Shown here piece by piece: positions 20,949 to 29,417 of a DNA stretch of 64,000 nt. The notes under the pieces are model-generated. The model was not told the DNA's origin. It did not search any database and saw only the letters and a list, made by a program, of their open reading frames with translations. Position 1 is the first letter of the stretch, and each line of letters starts with the position of its first letter. Source of the DNA: Naumovozyma dairenensis CBS 421 (taxonomy: Eukaryota; Ascomycota; Saccharomycetes; Saccharomycetales; Saccharomycetaceae); contig NC_016483.1 of NCBI RefSeq assembly GCF_000227115.2, positions 930,001 to 994,000 of the forward strand, written 5' to 3'. Position numbers and translations under genes: made by a program.

Positions 20949-22151
20949 ATGAGAATCGTTCCGCCTATACTATTGAAGCAAACAAAGAAATTAGTGACTC
21001 CAAAGAACATGACCAGAGCAACTAAGTATTATGATATTGGGTTAAATTTAACGGATCCAATGTATCAAGGGATTTATAACGGTAAAAAATATCATGAATC
21101 TGATATTAAACAAGTACTCAATCGTGCCGTTGATCGTCATGTTAAATGTGGGTTATTAACTGGATCATCATGGAAGGAATCTAACCAAGCCATTGCCTTG
21201 TCACATAAATATGGTGAAGGCACTGGTGTGAAATTATATTATACCATTGGTGTCCATCCTTGTTGTGTTAATGAATTTGCCATGGAGGATTCAATGACAA
21301 TTGATAATCCAACACACGATGAAAAATTTAATGAATCATTGATTCATGATATCCTTAGGGAAGGTTCCGAGAAGAATAAAGTTGCTATTAAGAAATTACG
21401 TCAATTGTATGAATTAATTGAAAGACAATTACAAGATGATAAAGAACGATTCCGTGCAGTAGGTGAGATTGGATTGGATTATGACCGATTCCATTATTCA
21501 AGTAAACAACTACAATTGGTTTTCTTTGAAGAACAATTGAAATTAAGTTGCCTTATTCGTGATCCTAAATTATCACTGTTTTTGCATATGAGGAATTGTT
21601 CTAATGATTTTGTTACCATCTTAAAGAAATTTATTGATGGGTTTGAAGATTTGGAAGATCCGTTTAATTGGAAGGGTATGTTTAATACAAGGCAAGCTAT
21701 TTCTTATAAATTTGATAAGGATAGGAAATTTGTTGTCCATTCATTTACAGGTTCAGAGGAAGACATGAATAATATTTTAAACTTATCATCAAATTGTTAT
21801 ATAGGGATGAATGGATGTTCATTGAAAATTGAAGAAAACATAGAATGTGCTAAGAAAATCCCACTTACAAGGCTCTTATTAGAAACAGATGCACCATGGT
21901 GTGAAATTAGGAGGACACATGAATCATTTAAATATTTGAAAGAATTTATCATTCCTTATAAATCTGTGAAAAGAGATAAATTAGCTAAATTGTCCATGGA
22001 AGATGATTGGCCTACTACTATGATTAAGTCAAGAAATGAACCTTGTACCATGGAACAAGTTGCTACCGTTGTAGCGAATGTCAAAGAACTGAATATAGAT
22101 GAAGTAATGGAGCAGGTCTGGGAAAATTCATGTAAAATATATGGTGAATGA
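20949..22151 (+). CDS. YBL055C: TatD-family 3'-5' deoxyribonuclease (YBL055C-like)
   Basis: A 400-residue TatD-type metal-dependent hydrolase. Family landmarks in order: KYYDIGLNLTDPMYQGIYNG (residues 26-45), where eukaryotic members replace the bacterial HxH by GLNLTD; IGVHPCCVNEF; VGEIGLDYDRFHYSSKQLQ; LHMRN; VHSFTGS; and LLLETDAPWCEI, which supplies an Asp ligand. The S. cerevisiae protein (418 residues) is a Mg-dependent exonuclease and endonuclease reported in apoptotic DNA degradation. The first 20 residues are basic and hydrophobic; a shorter form could start at Met21. Its left neighbour is PRX1 rather than TOD6, marking the edge of the inversion. Confidence 0.93.
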   Translation: MRIVPPILLKQTKKLVTPKNMTRATKYYDIGLNLTDPMYQGIYNGKKYHESDIKQVLNRAVDRHVKCGLLTGSSWKESNQAIALSHKYGEGTGVKLYYTIGVHPCCVNEFAMEDSMTIDNPTHDEKFNESLIHDILREGSEKNKVAIKKLRQLYELIERQLQDDKERFRAVGEIGLDYDRFHYSSKQLQLVFFEEQLKLSCLIRDPKLSLFLHMRNCSNDFVTILKKFIDGFEDLEDPFNWKGMFNTRQAISYKFDKDRKFVVHSFTGSEEDMNNILNLSSNCYIGMNGCSLKIEENIECAKKIPLTRLLLETDAPWCEIRRTHESFKYLKEFIIPYKSVKRDKLAKLSMEDDWPTTMIKSRNEPCTMEQVATVVANVKELNIDEVMEQVWENSCKIYGE

Positions 22152-22288
22152 ACAAACATAGAAGAAGCAGGACAAAAAAAAAAAGAAAAAAACATTCGTT
22201 TTTCGTTCTGTTTCTTCCTTCTTGTTACGTAACTTTACATATGTGCATATATTTATGAACTTTTTGGGGCATTTTTAATGCGCTTCCC

Positions 22289-23710
22289 TTATTCGGTACT
22301 GTTAGTTCGTTTTTTCTCATTAGCACTCTCACATTCGTCATCATCGTCATCGCCATCGTCTGTAGTATCTGGACCAGTCTCGCCTGCAGCTGCGTCACTT
22401 AATGAAGCTATCATTTGACTTATTGAGTTATCTTCATACATTGTCTCCGTGTTTACGTTTTCATTCATTTTGGCGTCAGCCTTTAATAGTTTATCGAGAG
22501 AAAATAGATTTAATGGATTACCAGTTTTTGAATCTTTTTCATCGTGGCTTTCCTCCTTGTCGTTATTACTTGTTGTACCCTTTTTATCATTATTTGTGGA
22601 GGCAGCTTTGTTTTCTATAGGTGGCCCTGAAGTAGCATTGAATATTAATTTATCATCATCAGGGAATTTATAGTAACTAAAAATTTGTCTTCTTTTCTGT
22701 TCGAACGAAATTAAATTTTTCTTATTATTTGAGTTTTTATTTCTAATACGTTGGAACCAATCGTGTAAAGATTCTTCATTTTTCAATAATGCCACAATTA
22801 TTATAGTCATATTATCACATCCGATACCTGATCCTTCTGCATCCGGGGATAATACACAATCAATTATTTTAGAACAAATATCAGTCAATGACATATTACC
22901 TAAATGTATCCCATAATGAACCAAATCGATACAATCCTGTGAAGATAAACAATCCCATATTCCATCACATGCTAGTATTACAAATTCGTCATCCGCATAA
23001 TCTAAGGTATGCGTTATGAAATCAGGAGCACATGTAACCATTTGCTCATATTTCGACAATTTATCATTCATTTTATAATTAAAATCACCAATAGCTCTCG
23101 ATAGTGCTAAGTTTCCATTAACACGATTCATTTCAATGAATCCACCTGCTTTCTCAATTCTTAATTTCTCATTAATTAAATTTGGCTTATGATCGAATGA
23201 TAAATTCTTTGCTTGACCATCTATGGAAATAATCGATCTGGAATCACCTGCATTGGCACAAATTACTAAATTCAATTTCTTTGAAATTAAAATAACAATT
23301 GCTGTGGACCCACTTTTTTCATTAACGTTAAATGATCTTGACAACAATTCTTTATCCAAATCGAAGAATGTATTCTCTAATGCATCCATGTACATGGATT
23401 CCAAATGTTTCTGTTTCTGCTTCTGTTCAATTGATGCGAACTGTCGTTTAAATATTGAAGTAAATTTTTCTCTACAAAATCTAGCTACGTTTGGTCCACC
23501 ATGTCCATCGAAAACTGCGAAAAGTGCCAAATGATCTTCTTCCTCTAGGTCAGTTGCAGTGTTTACTATTTGAACTTTTAATTCTTGAATATCGGAATCT
23601 TCCATGTTTATTCTCCATCCTTGCATAGATGATATACCAAACGATGTGAACTCATCTGTTCCTGAGAATACCGTTTTGTCAATGATTGGATTTGATAAGA
23701 TTTGGCCCAT
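22289..23710 (-). CDS. PTC3: PP2C-type protein phosphatase
   Basis: A 473-residue type 2C Ser/Thr phosphatase (S. cerevisiae Ptc3 468, Ptc2 464). Metal-binding motifs: GWRINMEDSDIQ, ALFAVFDGHGGPNVARF, VILACDGIWDCLSSQDCIDL and GCDNMTIIIVAL. The frame is open 33 codons further up (to 23809), but the conserved N-terminus MGQILSNPIIDK starts at 23710, and its Gly2 allows N-myristoylation, so that start is chosen. The C-terminal 130 residues are low-complexity and end in an acidic run. Ptc2 and Ptc3 dephosphorylate Hog1, Rad53 and Cdc28. The position between PTH2 and the TatD gene identifies the PTC3 locus. Confidence 0.93.
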   Translation of the reverse strand: MGQILSNPIIDKTVFSGTDEFTSFGISSMQGWRINMEDSDIQELKVQIVNTATDLEEEDHLALFAVFDGHGGPNVARFCREKFTSIFKRQFASIEQKQKQKHLESMYMDALENTFFDLDKELLSRSFNVNEKSGSTAIVILISKKLNLVICANAGDSRSIISIDGQAKNLSFDHKPNLINEKLRIEKAGGFIEMNRVNGNLALSRAIGDFNYKMNDKLSKYEQMVTCAPDFITHTLDYADDEFVILACDGIWDCLSSQDCIDLVHYGIHLGNMSLTDICSKIIDCVLSPDAEGSGIGCDNMTIIIVALLKNEESLHDWFQRIRNKNSNNKKNLISFEQKRRQIFSYYKFPDDDKLIFNATSGPPIENKAASTNNDKKGTTSNNDKEESHDEKDSKTGNPLNLFSLDKLLKADAKMNENVNTETMYEDNSISQMIASLSDAAAGETGPDTTDDGDDDDDECESANEKKRTNSTE

Positions 23711-24502
23711 TTGTCGTATGTACCACTTGTTTTTTTCTATGATTATATATATTTCCTTATTGACTTGGAAAGAAGATTGAAATTTGTCTGGGGGGGTTGT
23801 CTCCTTCAACTGTACTTGATCCAGGTATATATTGGTGGCGGAGGTGACTTAGATTTATCCTTCCCCTTGTAGCTACTTCCCCATATTAATTTTAGTTGAT
23901 ATTCACTTTACTATACTCCGAAAGAAATCCGGTTAACTGAAGAAAAGCGACGGGGAAGAGTCAGTGAGCGCAACGGCGGAAGAACAAAAAGTGTGGCAAA
24001 AGTTTGCGACAGACAAACAGAGGCGTCACAAAAAATTCGTTGGTAAGTCTTTGGTAAAGTATAGTATAGTATAGTATAGTATAGTATGCATGGTCCAGAG
24101 ATTATAATGTTAGACCTTGACTGTTGTATGGTGTATAGAGCTTCGAGAAGAATACTGTTTGAAATTTAGTACTTACCCTTATCTTTCGTTAGAATTGATG
24201 TTCTTCTATTCTATAAGATAGGAGAGGAGCTTAATGTATTCCTTAGGCTGTGTACTATAGAGTATTATAGCATAGTATAGCACCGTGGGGAAACTTTAAC
24301 GTTAACATAGGTATAAATACTTCGAAACGTATACAGTAACGGTTGGCCACAAATAATATTTCAACAAATTGAAAATATTTTATATTTTATATCTTTAAAG
24401 TAACCAAGAGGGTAAAAGAACACAAACAAACAATTGATCAATCGAGAGGTTTCAGTTTAAGTTTTCCTTCCCTCTTCAGTTTCAACTTTTGCCCTTTGTC
24501 CC
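23711..24502. other. Divergent promoter between PTC3 and an unknown gene
   Basis: A 792-bp divergent spacer. It holds a 5-bp ATAGT repeat (24058-24087) and a related ATAGT-rich patch at about 24255-24280. No RNA gene was seen. Confidence 0.5.
24058..24087. repeat. 5-bp tandem repeat (ATAGT)
   Basis: Five exact ATAGT units plus partial units at both ends, in the PTC3 divergent promoter. Confidence 0.85.
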
Positions 24503-25399
24503 ATGTCCAAAAGGTTCAAGAGTGATGTTCCTAGTAATAATGAAGAGGAAGAAAATGAAAATGAAAATGAACCTTATGAATTTCAATCCAAAAGTACAGA
24601 AAGGTACAAAGACTATAATACTGATAATAAGAGGAAAGTACATTTTGAAAAACTAAATAGTACGGTTTTTGATTTATATTTTAATCATGAAGATAAATAT
24701 AAGGATTATGATTATAGCAGGCCTGATTTGATAAGATTGGCAACAGGTAACTTAAATAAAGATAATAATCATATTACGAAGAAGAGGAAACGAATAAAAA
24801 GTAATAGCAGTAATAATGATTTGGCATCAAAACTAAGGATGAAAATATGTGAAAATGATGGTTCATTCTCAAAAACTCCCGACTTTAGTGCGTCACCGGT
24901 AACTATGTATCAGCCTAAAGACACAATCAGGACAAGTAAAAATTCCTCCTCAAAACAGACCAAAAGTCATCTGAATACCAATGCTGACATTACTACTAAC
25001 TTATATTGGACCAAGGACGGATTCCATAAATTTAATGAACAGCCATCAGAATCACAATCACAATCACGATCACACCATGAAGATATACATATATCCAAAC
25101 AGGAACAGGATCATGAGAATGATAATGTCACTAGAATTCAAGGTAGCCAACAGACAAGAAATAATGCACTTGCGCCAATGGAAGCAATGGACCATTCAGT
25201 TTATAAGTACCATATTGCTACGCGATATCCTAACTGTATTTGGGAGCCTAAACAAAGGAATTCAAAAGAACATGAAAATACAATGACACAGCATAGTAAT
25301 GATAGACATCGACATCAATATCGACATCAGGATAGAACCAACAGAAAAAAAAGTAAGCATATTACTCATTTCATAACCTTTTTATACCAATTTTTATAG
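24503..25399 (+). CDS. Unrecognised basic, low-complexity protein
   Basis: A 298-residue frame starting at ATG. I do not recognise it. Visible parts: an acidic Glu/Asn run (residues 14-24), a more ordered aromatic segment (about 45-83, with STVFDLYFNHEDKYKDYDY), a basic nuclear-localisation-like patch KKRKRIK (93-99), a Ser/Gln/His-rich middle, a second aromatic patch (YKYHIATRYPNCIWEPKQR, near residue 235), and a His/Arg-rich tail. This pattern suits a disordered nuclear or regulatory protein. It lies between PTC3 and PTH2, where I recall no gene in S. cerevisiae. The last 15 residues could be read-through into 3' sequence if a 3' intron exists (GTAAGC near 25353), but no branch point supports that. 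Confidence 0.6.
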   Translation: MSKRFKSDVPSNNEEEENENENEPYEFQSKSTERYKDYNTDNKRKVHFEKLNSTVFDLYFNHEDKYKDYDYSRPDLIRLATGNLNKDNNHITKKRKRIKSNSSNNDLASKLRMKICENDGSFSKTPDFSASPVTMYQPKDTIRTSKNSSSKQTKSHLNTNADITTNLYWTKDGFHKFNEQPSESQSQSRSHHEDIHISKQEQDHENDNVTRIQGSQQTRNNALAPMEAMDHSVYKYHIATRYPNCIWEPKQRNSKEHENTMTQHSNDRHRHQYRHQDRTNRKKSKHITHFITFLYQFL

Positions 25400-25636
25400 A
25401 AATCTCTCTCTCTAAATAATCTAAGTATTTAACATTACCCGCATCTTGAAACAAAACGAAACAATAACAATAATAAACGGAAAAGTGAAAAAATTTGGAT
25501 CTTCAAATCCAAATGACTGATTGATTGACAAAGTAACGTGATGACTTCCTTCTTCACCCATAAAAAAAGTTACAAAGGTAATATCATTGCAGTATATCAT
25601 TGAAGCCTTCAAAGAATTAAAAAAAATCAGCATTAC

Positions 25637-26317
25637 ATGATGATACCACAATACAATTCAAATATTCCGTTGATTTTTGGAATAGCTGCTGCTTCTTTAG
25701 CTACAGGCTATTATTTAGGTCAATTGACTCCATCACATCTATCATTGAACAAAAATGAAAAGAAAGCGCAAAAGAGCCTTAATGCTGAAGATAATACTGC
25801 TATTAATAATGATACAAAAAAAAATATAAAAAAGAACACCTTAACAAAGCAATCAGAACAATATGATTCGGAGGTTTCCAGTGATGAGGACGAAGAAGAA
25901 AGCGAAGAGGAGGAAATTGAATCCACTTCTTTGAATGATATCCCTGGTGAAGTAAGACTATCATTAGTAATACGTCAAGATTTGAACATGACAAAGGGTA
26001 AAATTGCAGCACAATGCTGTCATGCTGCTTTATCATGTTTTAGATTAATTGCCATGGATCCTTCTAAAAATCTTATAATACCTACAATGACTGAAAGATG
26101 GCTAAGGCATGGTCAAGCTAAAATTACTTTGAAATGTCCAAATGAAGAAATAATGGATGAATTATATGCGAAGGCTATGTCTTTGGGTGTGAACGCTTCA
26201 GTCATTCATGATGCTGGAAGGACACAAATTGCAGCCGGGAGTGCTACTGTGTTGGGTATTGGACCTGCTCCAAGAGCTGTATTGGATCAAATTACTGGTG
26301 ATCTGAAATTATACTAA
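25637..26317 (+). CDS. PTH2: Peptidyl-tRNA hydrolase 2
   Basis: A 226-residue PTH2-family enzyme that releases peptides from peptidyl-tRNA (S. cerevisiae 208). An N-terminal hydrophobic segment (about residues 10-28, IPLIFGIAAASLATGYYLG) is the membrane anchor typical of the family. A charged, acidic linker (residues 76-95) follows. The catalytic domain runs from about residue 105 and contains RQDLNMTKGKIAAQCCHAAL and DAGRTQIAAGSATVLGIGPA. ATG codons at 25637 and 25640 are adjacent and either may be used. Neighbours PTC3 and SHP1 match S. cerevisiae. Confidence 0.95.
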   Translation: MMIPQYNSNIPLIFGIAAASLATGYYLGQLTPSHLSLNKNEKKAQKSLNAEDNTAINNDTKKNIKKNTLTKQSEQYDSEVSSDEDEEESEEEEIESTSLNDIPGEVRLSLVIRQDLNMTKGKIAAQCCHAALSCFRLIAMDPSKNLIIPTMTERWLRHGQAKITLKCPNEEIMDELYAKAMSLGVNASVIHDAGRTQIAAGSATVLGIGPAPRAVLDQITGDLKLY

Positions 26318-26573
26318 ATGACACGAATGAAAGTGATTAGAGAAATTGATCATGTGTCATACGGATAACAATCATAAATTTGTAAATTAGAGTATAGAAA
26401 CAAAAAGAAACTGAAATATAGTTTTACATGCTTGTAATTAAAGAAAAAACATACAGGAGTCAATAAATTTCTTTTGCTGCTTCTTTTAGTTGATGGCGAT
26501 TCCTGATATTACGATAGCAATATTTTTGTATATATATATATTCTATATAATATTAAGAAGTTAGCAGTAAGAA

Positions 26574-27755
26574 TCATGCCCATCTTTGTACTACTACTGA
26601 ATTTACTAAATCTGCGTCTTTAATTGTGGAATCAAGGTTTTCGACTGGTTTAACTGGGAAGGCATGATTTAAAGTAAAGGTTCTTGAATGATCTTGGGTA
26701 TTTTCCATTACATGATCATATAGTTTCTGTACTTTATCTGTTGAATAACAACGGAATACTTCTCTTTTACCACTTGCATATCTAATTTGAACTGAGGTGT
26801 CACCTTTTGGTTCTTCAACTTCCGTTTTAGCAGCCGTAGTTTCTTCTGCTTTCGCCTTCAAAATAGAAGGTTCCACACTGGATTCAGATTCTCCTGGAAT
26901 TGGAGAACCCAATCTTTGCCCTTGACCATGAAATCCGCCGAGTTTCCTCTTTGGCGGTTTGAATGATTCATCTATTTTTTTATGAACGTTAACGTCCACT
27001 TCTTGACCAAATTCGACATTTAATAAGTTCAGTGGAGCCCTACCTTGATTCAATTCTTTCAAATAGAAACTATTTGCAGGATCATCATAACGATATAACT
27101 CTCCATCTCCTACTTGGAAACCTTCTTTCCAAAATGTAATTTCTCTAGCAACTCTCTTTGGCATAGGACCGACGGCATCACGGTCACCCTCAATAACACG
27201 ACTTGGAGCGTCTACACTTGATCCCAATCTATAACCTCTACCAAGGAAATGATGCTGTTCCTCTGCTGGACTGTCAGATGAACCATCTCTTTCCATTTGT
27301 TCACCACCTCTCTTGGCCTTTTCCAGAAGATCTTTAATTAAAGCGTTGGAATCATTTGGATCAGTGACTTCCAATCCTGATGTTTCACCACCTGCAAATG
27401 TATTTCTTGGTTTATCAGGATCTTCATCCTCTTCATCAGCTTGAGTTCGAACCATATCAGAAAAACTCATAAATTTACTTCCCTTACTATCAGCACTCTT
27501 AGTGGAACTAGGTGTATTTTCCTTCCCACTATTATGACTATCATCAGCATCACTTAGTAGATCTTGAACCCTTTGAATAGCAGAGACAGGAGGAGAGCGA
27601 TAATTTGGATCATTTGTCGTTTGTGTAGCAAAATATGAATTTATAGCTTCATTGACCGATCCAAATTCTTTTAAGAATTGTGTGGCAATTGCAGGTGATG
27701 AATTTGTCAATGCAATGAATTGTTCGATATCGTCGTCTGTAACTTCGTGTGACAT
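26574..27755 (-). CDS. SHP1: p47-type Cdc48 adaptor Shp1
   Basis: A 393-residue UBA-SEP-UBX protein (S. cerevisiae 423). The UBA-like domain is at residues 5-45 (TDDDIEQFIALTNSSPAIAT), the SEP domain at about 203-270 (ITFWKEGFQVGDGELYRYDD), an SHP-box-like segment after it (GFHGQGQRLGS), and the UBX domain from about 317 to the end (IRYASGKREVFRCYSTDKVQ; FPVKPVENLDSTIKDADLVN). Shp1 recruits Cdc48 to ubiquitylated substrates, to membrane fusion and to PP1 (Glc7) regulation. Order PTH2-SHP1-YBL059W is as in S. cerevisiae but inverted as a block. Confidence 0.95.
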   Translation of the reverse strand: MSHEVTDDDIEQFIALTNSSPAIATQFLKEFGSVNEAINSYFATQTTNDPNYRSPPVSAIQRVQDLLSDADDSHNSGKENTPSSTKSADSKGSKFMSFSDMVRTQADEEDEDPDKPRNTFAGGETSGLEVTDPNDSNALIKDLLEKAKRGGEQMERDGSSDSPAEEQHHFLGRGYRLGSSVDAPSRVIEGDRDAVGPMPKRVAREITFWKEGFQVGDGELYRYDDPANSFYLKELNQGRAPLNLLNVEFGQEVDVNVHKKIDESFKPPKRKLGGFHGQGQRLGSPIPGESESSVEPSILKAKAEETTAAKTEVEEPKGDTSVQIRYASGKREVFRCYSTDKVQKLYDHVMENTQDHSRTFTLNHAFPVKPVENLDSTIKDADLVNSVVVQRWA

Positions 27756-28085
27756 TTTAATACTATATTTAACTAAAGCTGTAGCGGATTGATTATTGTT
27801 CTTGTCTTTTTGCGTTACACAGAGGTTCTTCTATATCTAAAGATGTTTGTCGATCTTCTTTTGCAGATGTATTCCTATAGTCTAGTTAAGGGTTTACGTA
27901 CATTGTGAAAAAAAATATCTTATAGTTTGCCCCTTCCAGATAGAAGACAACAATTAATGGAATAAGACAGGGACTGAACAGGATTTCTACATATATATGG
28001 TACAAATAGCATGAGGGTGAGAATTGTAATACAAAGATATTTGAATATGAAATTATTTACAGAATCTATATTTGTTATTTAATAG
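27756..28085. other. SHP1 promoter and YBL059W-like 3' flank
   Basis: 330 bp between two minus-strand genes. It is AT-rich, with an A-tract at about 27908-27916. No distinct element was seen. Confidence 0.5.
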
Positions 28086-28412
28086 TTATATATTTTGTTT
28101 ATCATCAGTCGTACCGCTATTCAACGCATCTTTTAATTCAGCCAAAGTAGAAACATTCCAGTTCCAACAAGTTCCAAAGAAGATCATGGAGAATACACCT
28201 AATGTCATTCCTGTAGTTAACATCCCTGCATTGATTAAATCCTTTTTTACAGTGGTTATAGGTGGTCTAATATAATTCAATTCGAACATAGAAGGCACAT
28301 ATTTAGGAAGTTGTAATCTTCGTAAAATTAACTTCGTACATACAAGAGTAATTACTGTAGAGCTGAAAAATCTAATCATTTGTTGCTTCCTTCTGATTTT
28401 AAATTCTTCCAT
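28086..28412 (-). CDS. YBL059W: YBL059W-like small membrane protein, frame possibly broken at 5' end
   Basis: The frame encodes 108 residues with two probable membrane segments, about residues 12-32 (MIRFFSSTVITLVCTKLIL) and 63-85 (GMLTTGMTLGVFSMIFFGTC). Position between SHP1 and CMC2, divergent from CMC2, identifies the locus of YBL059W, a poorly studied mitochondrial protein of 193 residues. The first ATG of this frame may not be the true start: an upstream ATG at 28477 opens another frame that overlaps it and would join it by a -1 shift at a canonical slippery heptamer (separate entries). No 5' splice site and branch point pair that would join the frames was found. The product may therefore be 108 residues, or 130 if the frames are joined. 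Confidence 0.75.
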   Translation of the reverse strand: MEEFKIRRKQQMIRFFSSTVITLVCTKLILRRLQLPKYVPSMFELNYIRPPITTVKKDLINAGMLTTGMTLGVFSMIFFGTCWNWNVSTLAELKDALNSGTTDDKQNI

Positions 28413-28477
28413 GCTTGATTTTTTGTAGTCGATGATATTCCATCAAATTTACTTCCATCTTGCTCCATCGTTGTCAT
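28376..28477 (-). other. Upstream overlapping frame of the YBL059W-like gene
   Basis: ATG at 28477 opens 33 codons ending TGA at 28376-28378, overlapping the downstream frame by 37 bases. It reads MTTMEQDGSKFDGISSTTKN and then QAWKNLK before diverging. If reading shifts -1 after codon 27, the downstream frame continues as IRRKQQMIRFF. This may be the real N-terminus, separated by an indel (natural or sequencing) or by frameshifting; a chance uORF is the alternative. Confidence 0.5.
28397..28403 (-). promoter_or_regulatory. Candidate -1 slippery heptamer (T TTA AAA)
   Basis: In the upstream frame the codons AAT TTA AAA place T TTA AAA in the X XXY YYZ register. A one-base backward slip yields TTT AAA, exactly the register of the downstream frame. 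Confidence 0.35.
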
Positions 28478-28793
28478 GTTGAGAATTGTATGGATATATA
28501 TTTAAAGTTTTGTTCCAACAGATCCAATTAATCTACTCCTTATGTATATTAACTCAGTTTGCACTCAACTATTTAGATCTACCTATTCGCATTGATGGTC
28601 CTGGTTAGAACTTGACGATAATAGCCATATATCTGCGCCGAATAAGAACCATAAATGGTATAAAAATGAATCTTAATATATAACGTTAAGCTGCCTTTGA
28701 TGACTTTTTGAGCAAAACAAAAAAATAGTACTAGAGAGAAGTTGTCTGAATACCATTACATAATACCCCTGTAACTAATACGATTGTAAAAAC

Positions 28794-28827
28794 ATGCATC
28801 CCCAGTTAGAGGCAGAAAGATTTCATT
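28794..28827 (+). CDS. CMC2: CMC2 exon 1
   Basis: Eleven codons plus one base: MHPQLEAERFH, then the first base of a Ser codon. The peptide is the same as the start of S. cerevisiae Cmc2 as I remember it. It is followed directly by a GTATGT donor. Joined to exon 2 (28920-29239) it restores the frame. Confidence 0.93.
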
Positions 28828-28919
28828 GTATGTATTAATAGCACACCCTTAAAGACACAAACCCGACTAGTGAGACTAACAGAATGAGTATCATTGATTA
28901 TTTGGTACATTAATATAAG
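28828..28919 (+). other. CMC2: CMC2 intron (92 bp)
   Basis: The donor is GTATGT (28828-28833). The branch point is GACTAAC (28874-28880), one base off TACTAAC. The acceptor is AAG at 28917-28919, 39 bases after the branch. Removing it gives an uninterrupted protein with both twin Cx9C motifs. The S. cerevisiae gene has an intron at the same codon. Confidence 0.9.
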
Positions 28920-29239
28920 CTTGTTTGGATTTTATCGAAGCATTAGATAAATGTCATAAAAAGGAGTATTATAAGAGAATATTTGGCCTTTGTAATAATG
29001 AAAAGGATGCCCTTTCACAATGTTTAAAAGAGGCAAGTTTAGAGACCAAGAAAAAGGCAATAAAACAAAATAGGGAGAAGAGAGCACAGTTAGATGCCAA
29101 ATGGAAAAAGATTGATGAAGAAGAATATGGCCAAGACACTATTTTGAAGAAAATTATTGAAAGGCAATATAATAAAAAGTTAGCAGAAGAATCTATGAAT
29201 TCTGAGATTCCAAATCAAACTCAACAGAAAAAAGAGTAA
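28920..29239 (+). CDS. CMC2: CMC2 exon 2, twin Cx9C mitochondrial protein
   Basis: The spliced gene encodes 117 residues (S. cerevisiae Cmc2 109). Two Cx9C pairs form the CHCH hairpin: Cys13 to Cys23 (SCLDFIEALDKCH) and the pair in FGLCNNEKDALSQCLKE. The first cysteine codon is the first full codon after the splice junction, so without splicing the protein would lack it. Cmc2 lies in the intermembrane space, is imported by the Mia40 relay and is needed for cytochrome c oxidase assembly. The C-terminal third is a charged helix. It is divergent from the YBL059W-like gene and converges with YEL1. Confidence 0.95.
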
Positions 29240-29417
29240 AAGAGAATTACAATCTCCTCCACTCACTACATGATCATATTCCTTGATTCTATTCCCTTAT
29301 TGTTCGCAACATATGTATAAAGTAAGTCACCCGTCAAAATTCTACTTAAACTATATATATATATGTACAGCTTTTATTTAAAAAGTCCTTGTAAATAACA
29401 ATAATTTTAAAGTTGGT

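Noticed and set aside
23711..23809. 33-codon upstream extension of PTC3
   Set aside because: The conserved myristoylation-type start MGQILSNP is internal to it and has its own ATG.
28330..28345. GTATGT inside the YBL059W-like frame as an intron donor
   Set aside because: No TACTAAC-type branch point downstream, and the following sequence reads as a convincing membrane protein.
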